Assembly: GCF_026213295.1 (NCBI RefSeq) | Contig: NC_079426.1 | Span: forward strand, 7,501-71,500 | Length of the DNA: 64,000 nucleotides | From: Gadus chalcogrammus | Lineage: Eukaryota; Chordata; Actinopteri; Gadiformes; Gadidae | Reading direction: 5' to 3' | Shown here: positions 1-10,346 of the stretch, piece by piece | Layout: each line of letters starts with the position of its first letter | How positions within the stretch are numbered: the first letter of the stretch is position 1 | Position numbers and translations under genes: made by a program | The notes under the pieces: model-generated | The model's database searches: none | Told to the model about the DNA's origin: nothing | What the model saw: the letters and a program-made list of their open reading frames with translations, nothing else

Positions 1-5
1 TAACC

Positions 6-892
6 TTGAGCCAACACAGACTACCCGATCGACTACCAGACAACTTCACCAAACCAAGTAAGTGCAATAACAACTTCACCAAACCAAGTAAGTGCAATAA
101 CCGCCTCTCCATGCATTGTCAATGGGGGAAATCTGTTTTGGGGGAAATGCAGCCATGGGCGGCGCCATCTTGAAAAAAAAAAAAAAAAAAAAATTGAATG
201 AATTTTCAAAATTCGAATTAGAAAAACAACAACAAACAAAATTTGAATTTTCAAATTTCAAAAAAAAAAAAAAAAAAAAAAATAATAATCTTATTAAAAA
301 AAAAAAAAAAAAAAAAAATTTAATGAATTTTCACATTAAAAAAAAAAAGACTCGAAATGGCCTAAAACGTGCTCCTAGACACTTTCTGTGGGAACTTATT
401 TTTTTACTAACAAATTTTCTTGACTCCACACTTAGAAAAAAAAAAAAAAAAAATGAAAATCCCATTTTCTATACCAAAACAAGCCACCAGGTGGCCAAAA
501 TTTTGCACAAAGGTCGGCCTCATAAAATCCTACCACCCAACCCCAACCATGATCCCATGATCCACCCCCTTCCCCCGTGAGGTCGATTTTAAAAGTCGTC
601 CAATGTTAAAACTTGGGGCTCCAAATTGCTCCAAATTTCTAGGGGATGTAGAAGGGACCAAGGGCTACCACTGGCACTATTCAGAATTCCCATGATCCAA
701 TAAAAAAAAAAAACGCTTCACTTTTAAACTTTAAAATCGAAATTGCAGTACCCAAAAAAAACGCCAGGGGCGCCACATTTTTTAAGCAAGTCCGCTGGGC
801 CTAGACCTATCCTTGGGTGGTAAAAGAATTCCCATGATCCACTCGGTTCTCGAACTAGCTCAAAAATGCCGTTTTTCAAAAGTGGTAGATGG
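6..892 (+). repeat. Subtelomeric module A, copy 1
   Basis: The unit starts TTGAGCCAACACAG and ends AGTGGTAGATGG, and lies directly between C-rich telomeric repeats. In order it holds two direct copies of a ~30-bp segment (43-101), a YY1-like GCCATCTTG (164-172), four long A tracts, a CTCF-like core CCACCAGGTGGC (484-495) and a conserved 3' part. Frames reading through it differ between copies, so I see no coding function. Confidence 0.9.
484..495 (+). promoter_or_regulatory. CTCF-like core motif recurring in each module A
   Basis: CCACCAGGTGGC fits the 12-base CTCF core consensus CCASYAGRKGGC at every position. Equivalent sites are at 1498-1509, 2476-2487, 4657-4668, 6813-6824, 9542-9553 and 17,542-17,553. 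The diverged copy at 8906-8917 has CCACTAGGTGGC, which still fits. Binding is not shown by sequence alone. Confidence 0.45.
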
Positions 893-1020
893 CCCTAACC
901 CTAACCCTAACCCTAACCCTAACCCTAACCCTAACCCTAACCCTAACCCTAACCCTAACCCTAACCCTAACCCTAACCCTAACCCTAACCCTAACCCTAA
1001 CCCTAACCCTAACCCTAACC
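893..1020 (+). repeat. Telomeric (CCCTAA)n array
   Basis: About 21 perfect CCCTAA units join module A copy 1 to copy 2. The C-rich strand reads 5' to 3' on +, as at a left chromosome end. Confidence 0.97.
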
Positions 1021-1908
1021 TTGAGCCAACACAGACTACCCGATCGACTACCAGACAACTTCACCAAACCAAGTAAGTGCAATAACAACTTCACCAAACC
1101 AAGTAAGTGCAATAACCGCCTCTCCATGCATTGTCAATGGGGAAAATCTATTTTAGGGGAAATGCAGCCATGGGCGGCGCCATCTTGAAAAAAAAAAAAA
1201 AAAAAAAAATTGAATGAATTTTCAAAATTCGAATTAGAAAAACAACAACAAAAAAAATTTTAATTTTAAAATTTAAAAAAAAAAAAAAAAAAAAAAATAA
1301 TAATCTTATTAAAAAAAAAAAAAAAAAAAAAATTTAATGAATTTTCACATTAAAAAAAAAAGACTCGAAATGGCCTAAAACGTGCTCCTAGACACTTTCT
1401 GTGGGAACTTATTTTTTTACTAACAAATTTTCTTGACTCCACACTTAGAAAAAAAAAAAAAAAAAAATGAAAATCCCATTTTCTATACCAAAACAAGCCA
1501 CCAGGTGGCCAAAATTTTGCACAAAGGTCGGCCTCATAAAATCCTACCACCCAACCCCAACCATGATCCCATGATCCACCCCCTTCCCCCGTGAGGTCGA
1601 TTTTAAAAGTCGTCCAATGTTAAAACTTGGGGCTCCAAATTGCTCCAAATTTCTAGGGGATGTAGAAGGGACCAAGGGCTACCACTGGCACTATTCAGAA
1701 TTCCCATGATCCAATAAAAAAAAAAAACGCTTCACTTTTAAACTTTAAAATCGAAATTGCAGTACCCAAAAAAACGCCAGGGGCGCCACATTTTTTAAGC
1801 AAGTCCGCTGGGCCTAGACCTATCCTTGGGTGGTAAAAGAATTCCCATGATCCACTCGGTTCTCGAACTAGCTCAAAAATGCCGTTTTTCAAAAGTGGTA
1901 GATGGCTC
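1021..1908 (+). repeat. Subtelomeric module A, copy 2
   Basis: Nearly identical to copy 1 apart from A-tract lengths and a few substitutions (for example GGGGAAAATCTATTTTAG where other copies have GGGGGAAATCTGTTTTGG). The CTCF-like core is at 1498-1509. Confidence 0.92.
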
Positions 1909-1997
1909 TTAACCTAACCCTAACCCTAACCCTAACCCTAACCCTAACCCTAACCCTAACCCTAACCCTAACCCTAACCCTAACCCTAACCCTAACC
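1909..1997 (+). repeat. Telomeric (CCCTAA)n array
   Basis: About 15 units join A2 to A3 directly, with no other sequence between. Confidence 0.96.
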
Positions 1998-2887
1998 TTG
2001 AGCCAACACAGACTACCCGATCGACTACCAGACAACTTCACCAAACCAAGTAAGTGCAATAACAACTTCACCAAACCAAGTAAGTGCAATAACCGCCTCT
2101 CCATGCATTGTCAATGGGGGAAATCTGTTTTGGGGGAAATGCAGCCATGGGCGGCGCCATCTTGAAAAAAAAAAAAAAAAAAAAATTGAATGAATTTTCA
2201 AAATTCGAATTAGAAAAACAACAACAAACAAAATTTGAATTTTCAAATTTCAAAAAAAAAAAAAAAAAAAAAATAATAATCTTATTAAAAAAAAAAAAAA
2301 AAAAAAAAATTTAATGAATTTTCACATTAAAAAAAAAAAGACTCGAAATGGCCTAAAACGTGCTCCTAGACACTTTCTGTGGGAACTTATTTTTTTACTA
2401 ACAAATTTTCTTGACTCCACACTTAGAAAAAAAAAAAAAAAAAAATGAAAATCCCATTTTCTATACCAAAACAAGCCACCAGGTGGCCAAAATTTTGCAC
2501 AAAGGTCGGCCTCATAAAATCCTACCACCCAACCCCAACCATGATCCCATGATCCACCCCCTTCCCCCGTGAGGTCGATTTTAAAAGTCGTCCAATGTTA
2601 AAACTTGGGGCTCCAAATTGCTCCAAATTTCTAGGGGATGTAGAAGGGACCAAGGGCTACCACTGGCACTATTCAGAATTCCCATGATCCAATAAAAAAA
2701 AAAAACGCTTCACTTTTAAACTTAAAATCGAAATTGCAGTACCCAAAAAAAACGCCAGGGGCGCCACATTTTTTAAGCAAGTCCGCTGGGCCTAGACCTA
2801 TCCTTGGGTGGTAAAAGAATTCCCATGATCCACTCGGTTCTCGAACTAGCTCAAAAATGCCGTTTTTCAAAAGTGGTAGATGGCTCT
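1998..2887 (+). repeat. Subtelomeric module A, copy 3
   Basis: Full-length copy with the CTCF-like core at 2476-2487. It is followed by telomeric repeat and then by module B rather than another A. Confidence 0.92.
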
Positions 2888-2975
2888 TAACCTAACCCTA
2901 ACCCTAACCCTAACCCTAACCCTAACCCTAACCCTAACCCTAACCCTAACCCTAACCCTAACCCTAACCCTAACC
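2888..2975 (+). repeat. Telomeric (CCCTAA)n array
   Basis: About 14 units. The last ones degrade into CCTTAACCCGAGTGG, which begins module B. Confidence 0.95.
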
Positions 2976-3698
2976 TTAACCCGAGTGGCTATCCCTACCA
3001 CTTATCTAAATCCTGACCTTAACCTTTTAGCCTTATTCCCTAACCTTAACCCGAGTGGCTATTCCTACCACTTATCGAAATCCTAACCTTAACCTTTAGC
3101 CTTATTCCCTAACCTTAACCCGAGTGGCTATCCCATCTTAACACCAACCGAACAAACAAAGGAAATATCTATCCTCTCCTAAAGACCAACCGAGTAACAC
3201 TAAAAGGAAAAATCTTCCCTATTTTAACACCAACCAAACAAACCTTATAAAAAGGAAGAAGTTCTTGAGGAGTTATAGGACATTCCCGGGAGTTGATCGA
3301 CCTCGGGAGGGCCTCCCTCTGGTGAGAGTGTCTTGTGATAACGGCCGAAACACTCGATGATCCTGAGGACCACAACTGATGACATGTCCTGCAATTCTTG
3401 AAGGGATTCTACAAATATAATATAAACCAAAACTTTAAAACAAAAAATAAAATCTGCCGCACAAAAAAACATTGAATAAATTCCAATATTAAATAACCAA
3501 ACTACAATACGAATAACGCATCAACCTGGAAAAATCCAAACTGGAAAAACGAAAGCTCATTCTAAAGAACGGGTCAAAGCATATGAGGACATTAAGACCA
3601 TGAATAACAAGCGCCGGCCAGTGCCTTGCCTTGGATCTCTATCCCAAACTGCGAAGTCGTCGGACGACGTGGGGAGATCCATGAGTTGTTTCAATTTA
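2976..3698 (+). repeat. Subtelomeric module B, copy 1
   Basis: It opens with degenerate telomere-like text in which AACCCGAGTGGCTAT recurs three times. Next come several related ACCAACCGA...GGAAA segments, then a unique-looking part (3250-3698) ending TGTTTCAATTTAC against the next telomeric array. Copies 2 and 3 lie at 5153-5854 and 14,440-15,312. Its origin is unknown to me. Short minus-strand frames through it are not obviously constrained. Confidence 0.85.
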
Positions 3699-3773
3699 CC
3701 TAACCCTAACCCTAACCCTAACCCTAACCCTAACCCTAACCTTAACCTTTAGCCTTATTCCCTAACCCTAACC

Positions 3774-3776
<3 letters not shown>
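3699..3776 (+). repeat. Short telomeric array with variant units
   Basis: About seven perfect CCCTAA units are followed by variant repeats (CTTAACCTTTAGCC, then CCTAACCCTAACCCTT) leading into the A tract of module C. Confidence 0.85.
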
Positions 3777-3807
<31 letters not shown>

Positions 3808-4178
3808 GTTTTAAGTTATTTTCTCGGCCTAGGAAGGGGCTAGAAACCTAATTCCTGCAGATTCAGGATCGGACCGAGCCCAGCTAAAAAAGGGTTAAAA
3901 AAAAAAAAAAAAAAAGATTAACTCTCTCGGCACTCTCCCATGTGCCGCTGCGCGGCACATGGTTGAGTGCCCTCTACTCAACCTAACCCTTAAAAAAAAA
4001 AAAAAAAAAAAAATATTGGTTTTAAGTTATTTTCTCGGCCTAGGAAGGGGTTAGAAACATAATTCCTGCAGATTCAGGATCGGACCGAGCCCAGCTAAAA
4101 AAGGGTTAGAAAAAAAAAAAAAAAAAAAAGAAACCATAACCCAAACAATTTGACCCAGTGAATGGGTCATGACATGAC
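3777..4178 (+). repeat. Subtelomeric module C, copy 1
   Basis: Two diverged halves share a segment with TCTCGGCCTAGGAAGGGG and ATTCCTGCAGATTCAGGATC, separated and flanked by A tracts. The linker carries a strong hairpin at 3929-3971: outer stem GGCACTC/GAGTGCC, 3+3 internal loop, inner perfect 10-bp stem CATGTGCCGC/GCGGCACATG with loop TGC. The module ends at the start of A4. Confidence 0.85.
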
Positions 4179-5068
4179 TTGAGCCAACACAGACTACCCG
4201 ATCGACTACCAGACAACTTCACCAAACCAAGTAAGTGCAATAACAACTTCACCAAACCAAGTAAGTGCAATAACCGCCTCTCCATGCATTGTCAATGGGG
4301 GAAATCTGTTTTGGGGGAAATGCAGCCATGGGCGGCGCCATCTTGAAAAAAAAAAAAAAAAAAAAAATTGAATGAATTTTCAAAATTCGAATTAGAAAAA
4401 CAACAACAAACAAAATTTGAATTTTCAAATTTCAAAAAAAAAAAAAAAAAAAAAAATAATAATCTTATTAAAAAAAAAAAAAAAAAAAAAATTTAATGAA
4501 TTTTCACATTAAAAAAAAAAAGACTCGAAATGGCCTAAAACGTGCTCCTAGACACTTTCTGTGGGAACTTATTTTTTTACTAACAAATTTTCTTGACTCC
4601 ACACTTAGAAAAAAAAAAAAAAAAAATGAAAATCCCATTTTCTATACCAAAACAAGCCACCAGGTGGCCAAAATTTTGCACAAAGGTCGGCCTCATAAAA
4701 TCCTACCACCCAACCCCAACCATGATCCCATGATCCACCCCCTTCCCCCGTGAGGTCGATTTTAAAAGTCGTCCAATGTTAAAACTTGGGGCTCCAAATT
4801 GCTCCAAATTTCTAGGGGATGTAGAAGGGACCAAGGGCTACCACTGGCACTATTCAGAATTCCCATGATCCAATAAAAAAAAAAAACGCTTCACTTTTAA
4901 ACTTTAAAATCGAAATTGCAGTACCCAAAAAAAACGCCAGGGGCGCCACATTTTTTAAGCAAGTCCGCTGGGCCTAGACCTATCCTTGGGTGGTAAAAGA
5001 ATTCCCATGATCCACTCGGTTCTCGAACTAGCTCAAAAATGCCGTTTTTCAAAAGTGGTAGATGGCTC
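4179..5068 (+). repeat. Subtelomeric module A, copy 4
   Basis: Full copy joined to module C without an intervening telomeric array. The CTCF-like core is at 4657-4668. Confidence 0.92.
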
Positions 5069-5152
5069 TTAACCTAACCCTAACCCTAACCCTAACCCTA
5101 ACCCTAACCCTAACCCTAACCCTAACCCTAACCCTAACCCTAACCCTAACCC
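5069..5152 (+). repeat. Telomeric (CCCTAA)n array
   Basis: About 14 units between A4 and B2. It runs straight into CTACCACTTATC, so the first part of B is missing in B2. Confidence 0.95.
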
Positions 5153-5854
5153 TACCACTTATCTAAATCCTGACCTTAACCTTTTAGCCTTATTCCCTAA
5201 CCTTAACCCGAGTGGCTATTCCTACCACTTATCGAAATCCTAACCTTAACCTTTAGCCTTATTCCCTAACCTTAACCCGAGTGGCTATCCCATCTTAACA
5301 CCAACCGAACAAACAAAGGAAATATCTATCCTCTCCTAAAGACCAACCGAGTAACACTAAAAGGAAAAATCTTCCCTATTTTAACACCAACCAAACAAAC
5401 CTTATAAAAAGGAAGAAGTTCTTGAGGAGTTATAGGACATTCCCGGGAGTTGATCGACCTCGGGAGGGCCTCCCTTGGGTGAGAGTGTCTTGTGATAACG
5501 GCCGAAACACTCGATGATCCTGAGGACCACAACTGATGACATGTCCTGCAATTCTTGAAGGGATTCTACAAATATAATATAAACCAAAACTTTAAAACAA
5601 AAATAAAATCTGCCGCACAAAAAAACATTGAATAAATTCCAATATTAAATAACCAAACTACAATACGAATAACGCATCAACCTGGAAAAATCCAAACTGG
5701 AAAAACGAAAGCTCATTCTAAAGAACGGGTCAAAGCATATGAGGACATTAAGACCATGAATAACAAGCGCCGGCCAGTGCCTTGCCTTGGATCTCTATCC
5801 CAAACTGCGAAGTCGTCGGACGACGTGGGGAGATCCATGAGTTGTTTCAATTTA
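5153..5854 (+). repeat. Subtelomeric module B, copy 2
   Basis: Nearly identical to B1 but lacks its first ~25 bp. It differs at CCCTTGGGTGAG versus CCCTCTGGTGAG and in one A tract, which suggests a recent block duplication. Confidence 0.88.
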
Positions 5855-5929
5855 CCTAACCCTAACCCTAACCCTAACCCTAACCCTAACCCTAACCTTA
5901 ACCTTTAGCCTTATTCCCTAACCCTAACC

Positions 5930-5933
<4 letters not shown>
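5855..5933 (+). repeat. Short telomeric array with variant units
   Basis: Same variant pattern as 3699-3776, including the CTTAACCTTTAGCC interruption, so the telomeric joint was duplicated with its block rather than added anew. Confidence 0.85.
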
Positions 5934-5965
<32 letters not shown>

Positions 5966-6336
5966 GTTTTAAGTTATTTTCTCGGCCTAGGAAGGGGCTA
6001 GAAACCTAATTCCTGCAGATTCAGGATCGGACCGAGCCCAGCTAAAAAAGGGTTAAAAAAAAAAAAAAAAAAGATTAACTCTCTCGGCACTCTCCCATGT
6101 GCCGCTGCGCGGCACATGGTTGAGTGCCCTCTACTCAACCTAACCCTTAAAAAAAAAAAAAAAAAAAAAATATTGGTTTTAAGTTATTTTCTCGGCCTAG
6201 GAAGGGGTTAGAAACATAATTCCTGCAGATTCAGGATCGGACCGAGCCCAGCTAAAAAAGGGTTAGAAAAAAAAAAAAAAAAAAAAAGAAACCATAACCC
6301 AAACAATTTGACCCAGTGAATGGGTCATGACATGAC
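5934..6336 (+). repeat. Subtelomeric module C, copy 2
   Basis: Matches C1 including the complete hairpin (6086-6128, offset 2,157 bp from the first). Confidence 0.87.
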
Positions 6337-7225
6337 TTGAGCCAACACAGACTACCCGATCGACTACCAGACAACTTCACCAAACCAAGTAAGTGCAATA
6401 ACAACTTCACCAAACCAAGTAAGTGCAATAACCGCCTCTCCATGCATTGTCAATGGGGGAAATCTGTTTTGGGGGAAATGCAGCCATGGGCGGCGCCATC
6501 TTGAAAAAAAAAAAAAAAAAAAAAATTGAATGAATTTTCAAAATTCGAATTAGAAAAACAACAACAAACAAAATTTGAATTTTCAAATTTCAAAAAAAAA
6601 AAAAAAAAAAAAATAATAATCTTATTAAAAAAAAAAAAAAAAAAAAAATTTAATGAATTTTCACATTAAAAAAAAAAAGACTCGAAATGGCCTAAAACGT
6701 GCTCCTAGACACTTTCTGTGGGAACTTATTTTTTTACTAACAAATTTTCTTGACTCCACACTTAGAAAAAAAAAAAAAAAAATGAAAATCCCATTTTCTA
6801 TACCAAAACAAGCCACCAGGTGGCCAAAATTTTGCACAAAGGTCGGCCTCATAAAATCCTACCACCCAACCCCAACCATGATCCCATGATCCACCCCCTT
6901 CCCCCGTGAGGTCGATTTTAAAAGTCGTCCAATGTTAAAACTTGGGGCTCCAAATTGCTCCAAATTTCTAGGGGATGTAGAAGGGACCAAGGGCTACCAC
7001 TGGCACTATTCAGAATTCCCATGATCCAATAAAAAAAAAAAACGCTTCACTTTTAAACTTTAAAATCGAAATTGCAGTACCCAAAAAAAACGCCAGGGGC
7101 GCCACATTTTTTAAGCAAGTCCGCTGGGCCTAGACCTATCCTTGGGTGGTAAAAGAATTCCCATGATCCACTCGGTTCTCGAACTAGCTCAAAAATGCCG
7201 TTTTTCAAAAGTGGTAGATGGCTCT
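6337..7225 (+). repeat. Subtelomeric module A, copy 5
   Basis: Last full-length A copy, with the CTCF-like core at 6813-6824. It is followed by a short telomeric array and then by the SGNH ORF. Confidence 0.92.
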
Positions 7226-7283
7226 TAACCTAACCCTAACCCTAACCCTAACCCTAACCCTAACCCTAACCCTAACCCTAACC
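7226..7283 (+). repeat. Telomeric (CCCTAA)n array fused to the SGNH ORF
   Basis: About nine units that end in CCTAACC and pass directly into TCTCAACCACCGCG. The junction is abrupt, and one frame of the telomeric repeat is in phase with the downstream ORF. Confidence 0.95.
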
Positions 7284-8513
7284 TCTCAACCACCGCGACC
7301 CAGCCGCGTCCCGCTACCACAACGCCCACAACGCTTACCACTCACCAGGCCACGTCCTCCTCCGGTCGTCCCACCGGTGCGGACCCCCTCGGCAGTCGTT
7401 GACCCTCCTTGCGTCCTGGAGACGAGCCTTTGTGCCGCGACCCGGAAGCGACTCTGCCCGTCGTCGTCCTCCTCGCCGGCGCTGACCACTCCACCTCCTG
7501 TCACCAGGCCACGTCCTCCTCCGGTCGACCCACCGGTGCGGACCCCCTCGCCAGTCGTTGACCCTTCTTGCGTCCTGGAGACGAGCCTTGGTTCTCCCAC
7601 ACCGGACCCTGAGCCCCCAGTCCCCACCCACACTTCCTCAGCCCCTAGATTCAACCGTCTCTCCCTCGCAAGAGCCGCGGCCCGGATACGACTCTGTTCA
7701 TCGTCCTCCTCGCCGTCGCTGACCACTCCACCTCTTGGTCAGGCGACACCACCCCCCATTACAGTGAAAAAGCAGAAGTCTAACTTACTCACAGTTTCTG
7801 TGGAGATTCACCCCTGCCCCCTCATTCCTCCTCTGACCACTCCTACGGTCGTTACTCTGACCCCAGTGGGGAAAGGTCCGAGTCGCCAAACCACGACTTC
7901 TCCTTCCCTTTTCTCGTCCCCCAGACTTAGTGGTTCCTTCCAGCAGCCCTCCATACACCCCCCTACAAACCGCAAAGCCACCATGTGGTCCCTGGCTGTT
8001 AGAAAAGACATAGTTTTCACGGGCGACTCCAACCTGGCCCGAATCCCGAAAAGGAAGATGGACACTATACAAATTGATAGTTTCCCAGGAGCCACGCTAA
8101 GACATTTAACGGCTATCCTTCAGAAGCATACCTCTCCTAGGCCCGAAACCCAGCTAGTTCTGTTGTCTATCGGTATTAACAATTGCCTGAGACAACAGAC
8201 CCACATCACAATAATCAAGGACACACGACGTCTAATCAAGACGGCCAGGGAAACATTCCCTCAGGCTCGCATCGTAATCCCGTTAATAACGGTATCCATT
8301 AGGCTATCCGCCACCCAAATCCTTTGCGTTAAATCTTTCAACGACTTTGTTAGAGATAACATCGAGAGGGTAGACTCATGTGCGGGCTTTCTCAACACCT
8401 TGTCGACGCTAAAATTCAAAACCACAAGTGATAATATCCATTGGACTCCTGAGACAGCAAATTTCATACTTGATGATTGGTTAAACCAATTGGGTTTTAA
8501 ATCCTTAACATAA
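7284..8513 (+). CDS. SGNH/GDSL-hydrolase domain ORF of a telomere-embedded element
   Basis: The open frame starts at an ATG inside module A (7218), but its first ~20 residues are telomeric (LT)n, so the element sequence begins at 7284 and no native start is visible. The N-terminal ~250 residues are proline/serine-rich and include a ~160-bp internal duplication (7340-7500 against 7500-7660, motif RPRPPPV.PPVRTPS). The C-terminal ~165 residues form an SGNH hydrolase-like fold: GDSN (Ser at 8028-8030, block I), FPGAT (block II Gly), GINN (8172, block III Asn) and DNIHW (8430-8444, Asp and His of block V), so the catalytic residues appear intact. SGNH domains are known in ORF1 of CR1/L2 LINEs and in rotifer telomeric Terminons. 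Which retroelement this one belongs to is not decided by the sequence. The stop is TAA at 8511. Confidence 0.75.
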   Translation, partial: SQPPRPSRVPLPQRPQRLPLTRPRPPPVVPPVRTPSAVVDPPCVLETSLCAATRKRLCPSSSSSPALTTPPPVTRPRPPPVDPPVRTPSPVVDPSCVLETSLGSPTPDPEPPVPTHTSSAPRFNRLSLARAAARIRLCSSSSSPSLTTPPLGQATPPPITVKKQKSNLLTVSVEIHPCPLIPPLTTPTVVTLTPVGKGPSRQTTTSPSLFSSPRLSGSFQQPSIHPPTNRKATMWSLAVRKDIVFTGDSNLARIPKRKMDTIQIDSFPGATLRHLTAILQKHTSPRPETQLVLLSIGINNCLRQQTHITIIKDTRRLIKTARETFPQARIVIPLITVSIRLSATQILCVKSFNDFVRDNIERVDSCAGFLNTLSTLKFKTTSDNIHWTPETANFILDDWLNQLGFKSLT

Positions 8514-8723
8514 CCTCTTCCTTCCCCCTCTCCTAACCTTAACCACTCAGCCTATATTTTATTCCTTTCATTTATTTTATTCCTTTTATGTATTGTATTT
8601 TATTTCATTGATTTTATGGTTGTAAAAGTTTAATAACGTGTTTTAATTGCTTGTGCCCGTGCCCTCCTCTCCTCTAGCCCCATGTAGTTTTGCATGGCGC
8701 TTGAGGGAGCGCCCCAACCCAAA
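8514..8723 (+). mobile_element. 3' untranslated tail of the SGNH element
   Basis: T-rich text (ATTTTATTCC repeats) after the stop, then GCGCTTGAGGGAGCGCCCC, which can pair GGCGCTT-like and GAGCGCC-like arms, and then direct entry into telomeric repeats. No poly(A) tract is present at the 3' junction. Confidence 0.5.
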
Positions 8724-8830
8724 CCTAACCCTAACCCTAACTCTTAACCTAACCCTAACCCTAACCCTAACCCTAACCCTAACCCTAACCCTTAACCCTA
8801 ACCCTAACCCTAACCCTAACCCTAACCCTA
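8724..8830 (+). repeat. Telomeric (CCCTAA)n array 3' of the SGNH element
   Basis: About 17 units with variants (CTAACTCTTAACC, CCCTTAACCC) in the same orientation as the array at the 5' junction. The element is therefore bracketed by co-oriented telomeric DNA. Confidence 0.93.
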
Positions 8831-9316
8831 AAAAAAAAATGGTAACACCCCTTTTTCCCGCGTTTAGTGAAAAACTTCAAATGCGATTTTCTATACCAAA
8901 ACAAGCCACTAGGTGGCCAAAATTTTGCACAAAGGTCCGCCTCATTAATACCTACCAACCATAGGAACCTTGTTCCCACGCCCCTCCCTCAGCTCCCGTA
9001 AGGTCGATTATAGCTGTTTTCCCATGTTAAAAAAAGTTGCCACTAGGGGCGCCAAATTTCTTGGGGATGAAGAGGGGACAAAGGGCTACCACTGGCACTA
9101 TCCCAAATTCCCACGCCCCTCTGTAAAAAAAAAACGCTTCACTTTGAAGTTTTAAAATCGAAATTGCAGTACCCAAAAAAACCGCCAGGGGCGCCATATT
9201 TTTTGAGCAAGTCCGCTGGGCCTAGACCTATCCATGGGTGGTCGCCGAATTCCCACGCCCCTCTGCGTTCTCAAACTAGCTCAAAAAAACCGTTTTTCAA
9301 AAGTGGTAGATGGCTC
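8831..9316 (+). repeat. Diverged module A (3' part), copy 6
   Basis: It begins with GGTAACACCCC text absent from other copies and then follows the 3' half of module A with ~15-20% differences. The T variant of the CTCF-like core is at 8906-8917. CCCACGCCCCTC replaces the usual CCATGATCCA. It resembles 17,523-17,690 more closely than copies 1-5. Confidence 0.8.
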
Positions 9317-9370
9317 TTAACCTAACCCTAACCCTAACCCTAACCCTAACCCTAACCCTAACCCTAACCC
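9317..9370 (+). repeat. Telomeric (CCCTAA)n array
   Basis: About nine units between the diverged A copy and the truncated copy 7. Confidence 0.95.
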
Positions 9371-9953
9371 AAAAAATTAATGAATTTTCACATTAAAAAA
9401 AAAAAGACTCGAAATGGCCTAAAACGTGCTCCTAGACACTTTCTGTGGGAACTTATTTTTTTACTAACAAATTTTCTTGACTCCACACTTAGAAAAAAAA
9501 AAAAAAAAAAATGAAAATGGGATTTTCTATACCAAAACAAGCCACCAGGTGGCCAAAATTTTGCACAAAGGTCGGCCTCATAAAATCCTACCACCCAACC
9601 CCAACCATGATCCCATGATCCACCCCCTTCCCCCGTGAGGTCGATTTTAAAAGTCGTCCAATGTTAAAACTTGGGGCTCCAAATTGCTCCAAATTTCTAG
9701 GGGATGTAGAAGGGACCAAGGGCTACCACTGGCACTATTCAGAATTCCCATGATCCAATAAAAAAAAAAAACGCTTCACTTTTAAACTTTAAAATCGAAA
9801 TTGCAGTACCCAAAAAAAACGCCAGGGGCGCCACATTTTTTAAGCAAGTCCGCTGGGCCTAGACCTATCCTTGGGTGGTAAAAGAATTCCCATGATCCAC
9901 TCGGTTCTCGAACTAGCTCAAAAATGCCGTTTTTCAAAAGTGGTAGATGGCTC
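9371..9953 (+). repeat. Module A copy 7, 5'-truncated
   Basis: It starts within the A-rich middle (AAAAAATTAATGAATTTTCAC) and continues to the normal end. The CTCF-like core is at 9542-9553. Truncation abuts telomeric repeat, as if a broken end had been healed by telomere addition. Confidence 0.88.
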
Positions 9954-10002
9954 TAACCCTAACCCTAACCCTAACCCTAACCCTAACCCTAACCCTAACC
10001 CT
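9954..10002 (+). repeat. Innermost perfect telomeric array of the first block
   Basis: About eight units, after which the sequence becomes non-repetitive (GTACAGAGATG). Confidence 0.95.
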
Positions 10003-10346
10003 GTACAGAGATGTATTTATGTAATTATAACCATGTGTTTTCATATGAAATGAACATTAAACAGAACAGATAGGTGCAATAAATACACACATGCACAAGG
10101 TATTCATATTATTTATGTTAAATCAATATAGGGACTACTAAAACTCAGCAATCTATTGTGTTGGTAACTTCACTCAAATCTATCTACAGTCAAGTATGCA
10201 TTTAGGCAAATACGATAAAATATGAATATCATTTGTGCAACCTTTGTGGCTGTTCAAGAGACACTGAAGGCATGATGCCACCATAGGTTTGCAGAGAACT
10301 ATACACAATATGCACACTGAAGGCATGATGCCACAATAGGAGAGAA
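10003..10346 (+). other. Unique segment with short tandem duplications
   Basis: AT-rich sequence without a convincing gene. From 10,250 to 10,440 the phrase CACTGAAGGCATGATGCCAC recurs twice, and GGCCGCTGAAACC recurs twice with CAGTGTCCATCT or TAGTGTCCATCT, forming a small irregular minisatellite at the 3' end of the P-like transposase remnant. Confidence 0.6.

Noticed and set aside
813..3086. Long open frames of repeating (PN)n, (LT)n or (RV)n across telomeric arrays
   Set aside because: The frames CCT-AAC and CTA-ACC of the telomeric repeat, and the complementary frames, contain no stop. They are artefacts.
1..10002. The possibility that the ordered modules are only an assembly collapse or misjoin
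   Set aside because: Not excluded, but module copies differ in A-tract length, point changes and truncation points, which argues for real distinct copies. Long reads would settle it.
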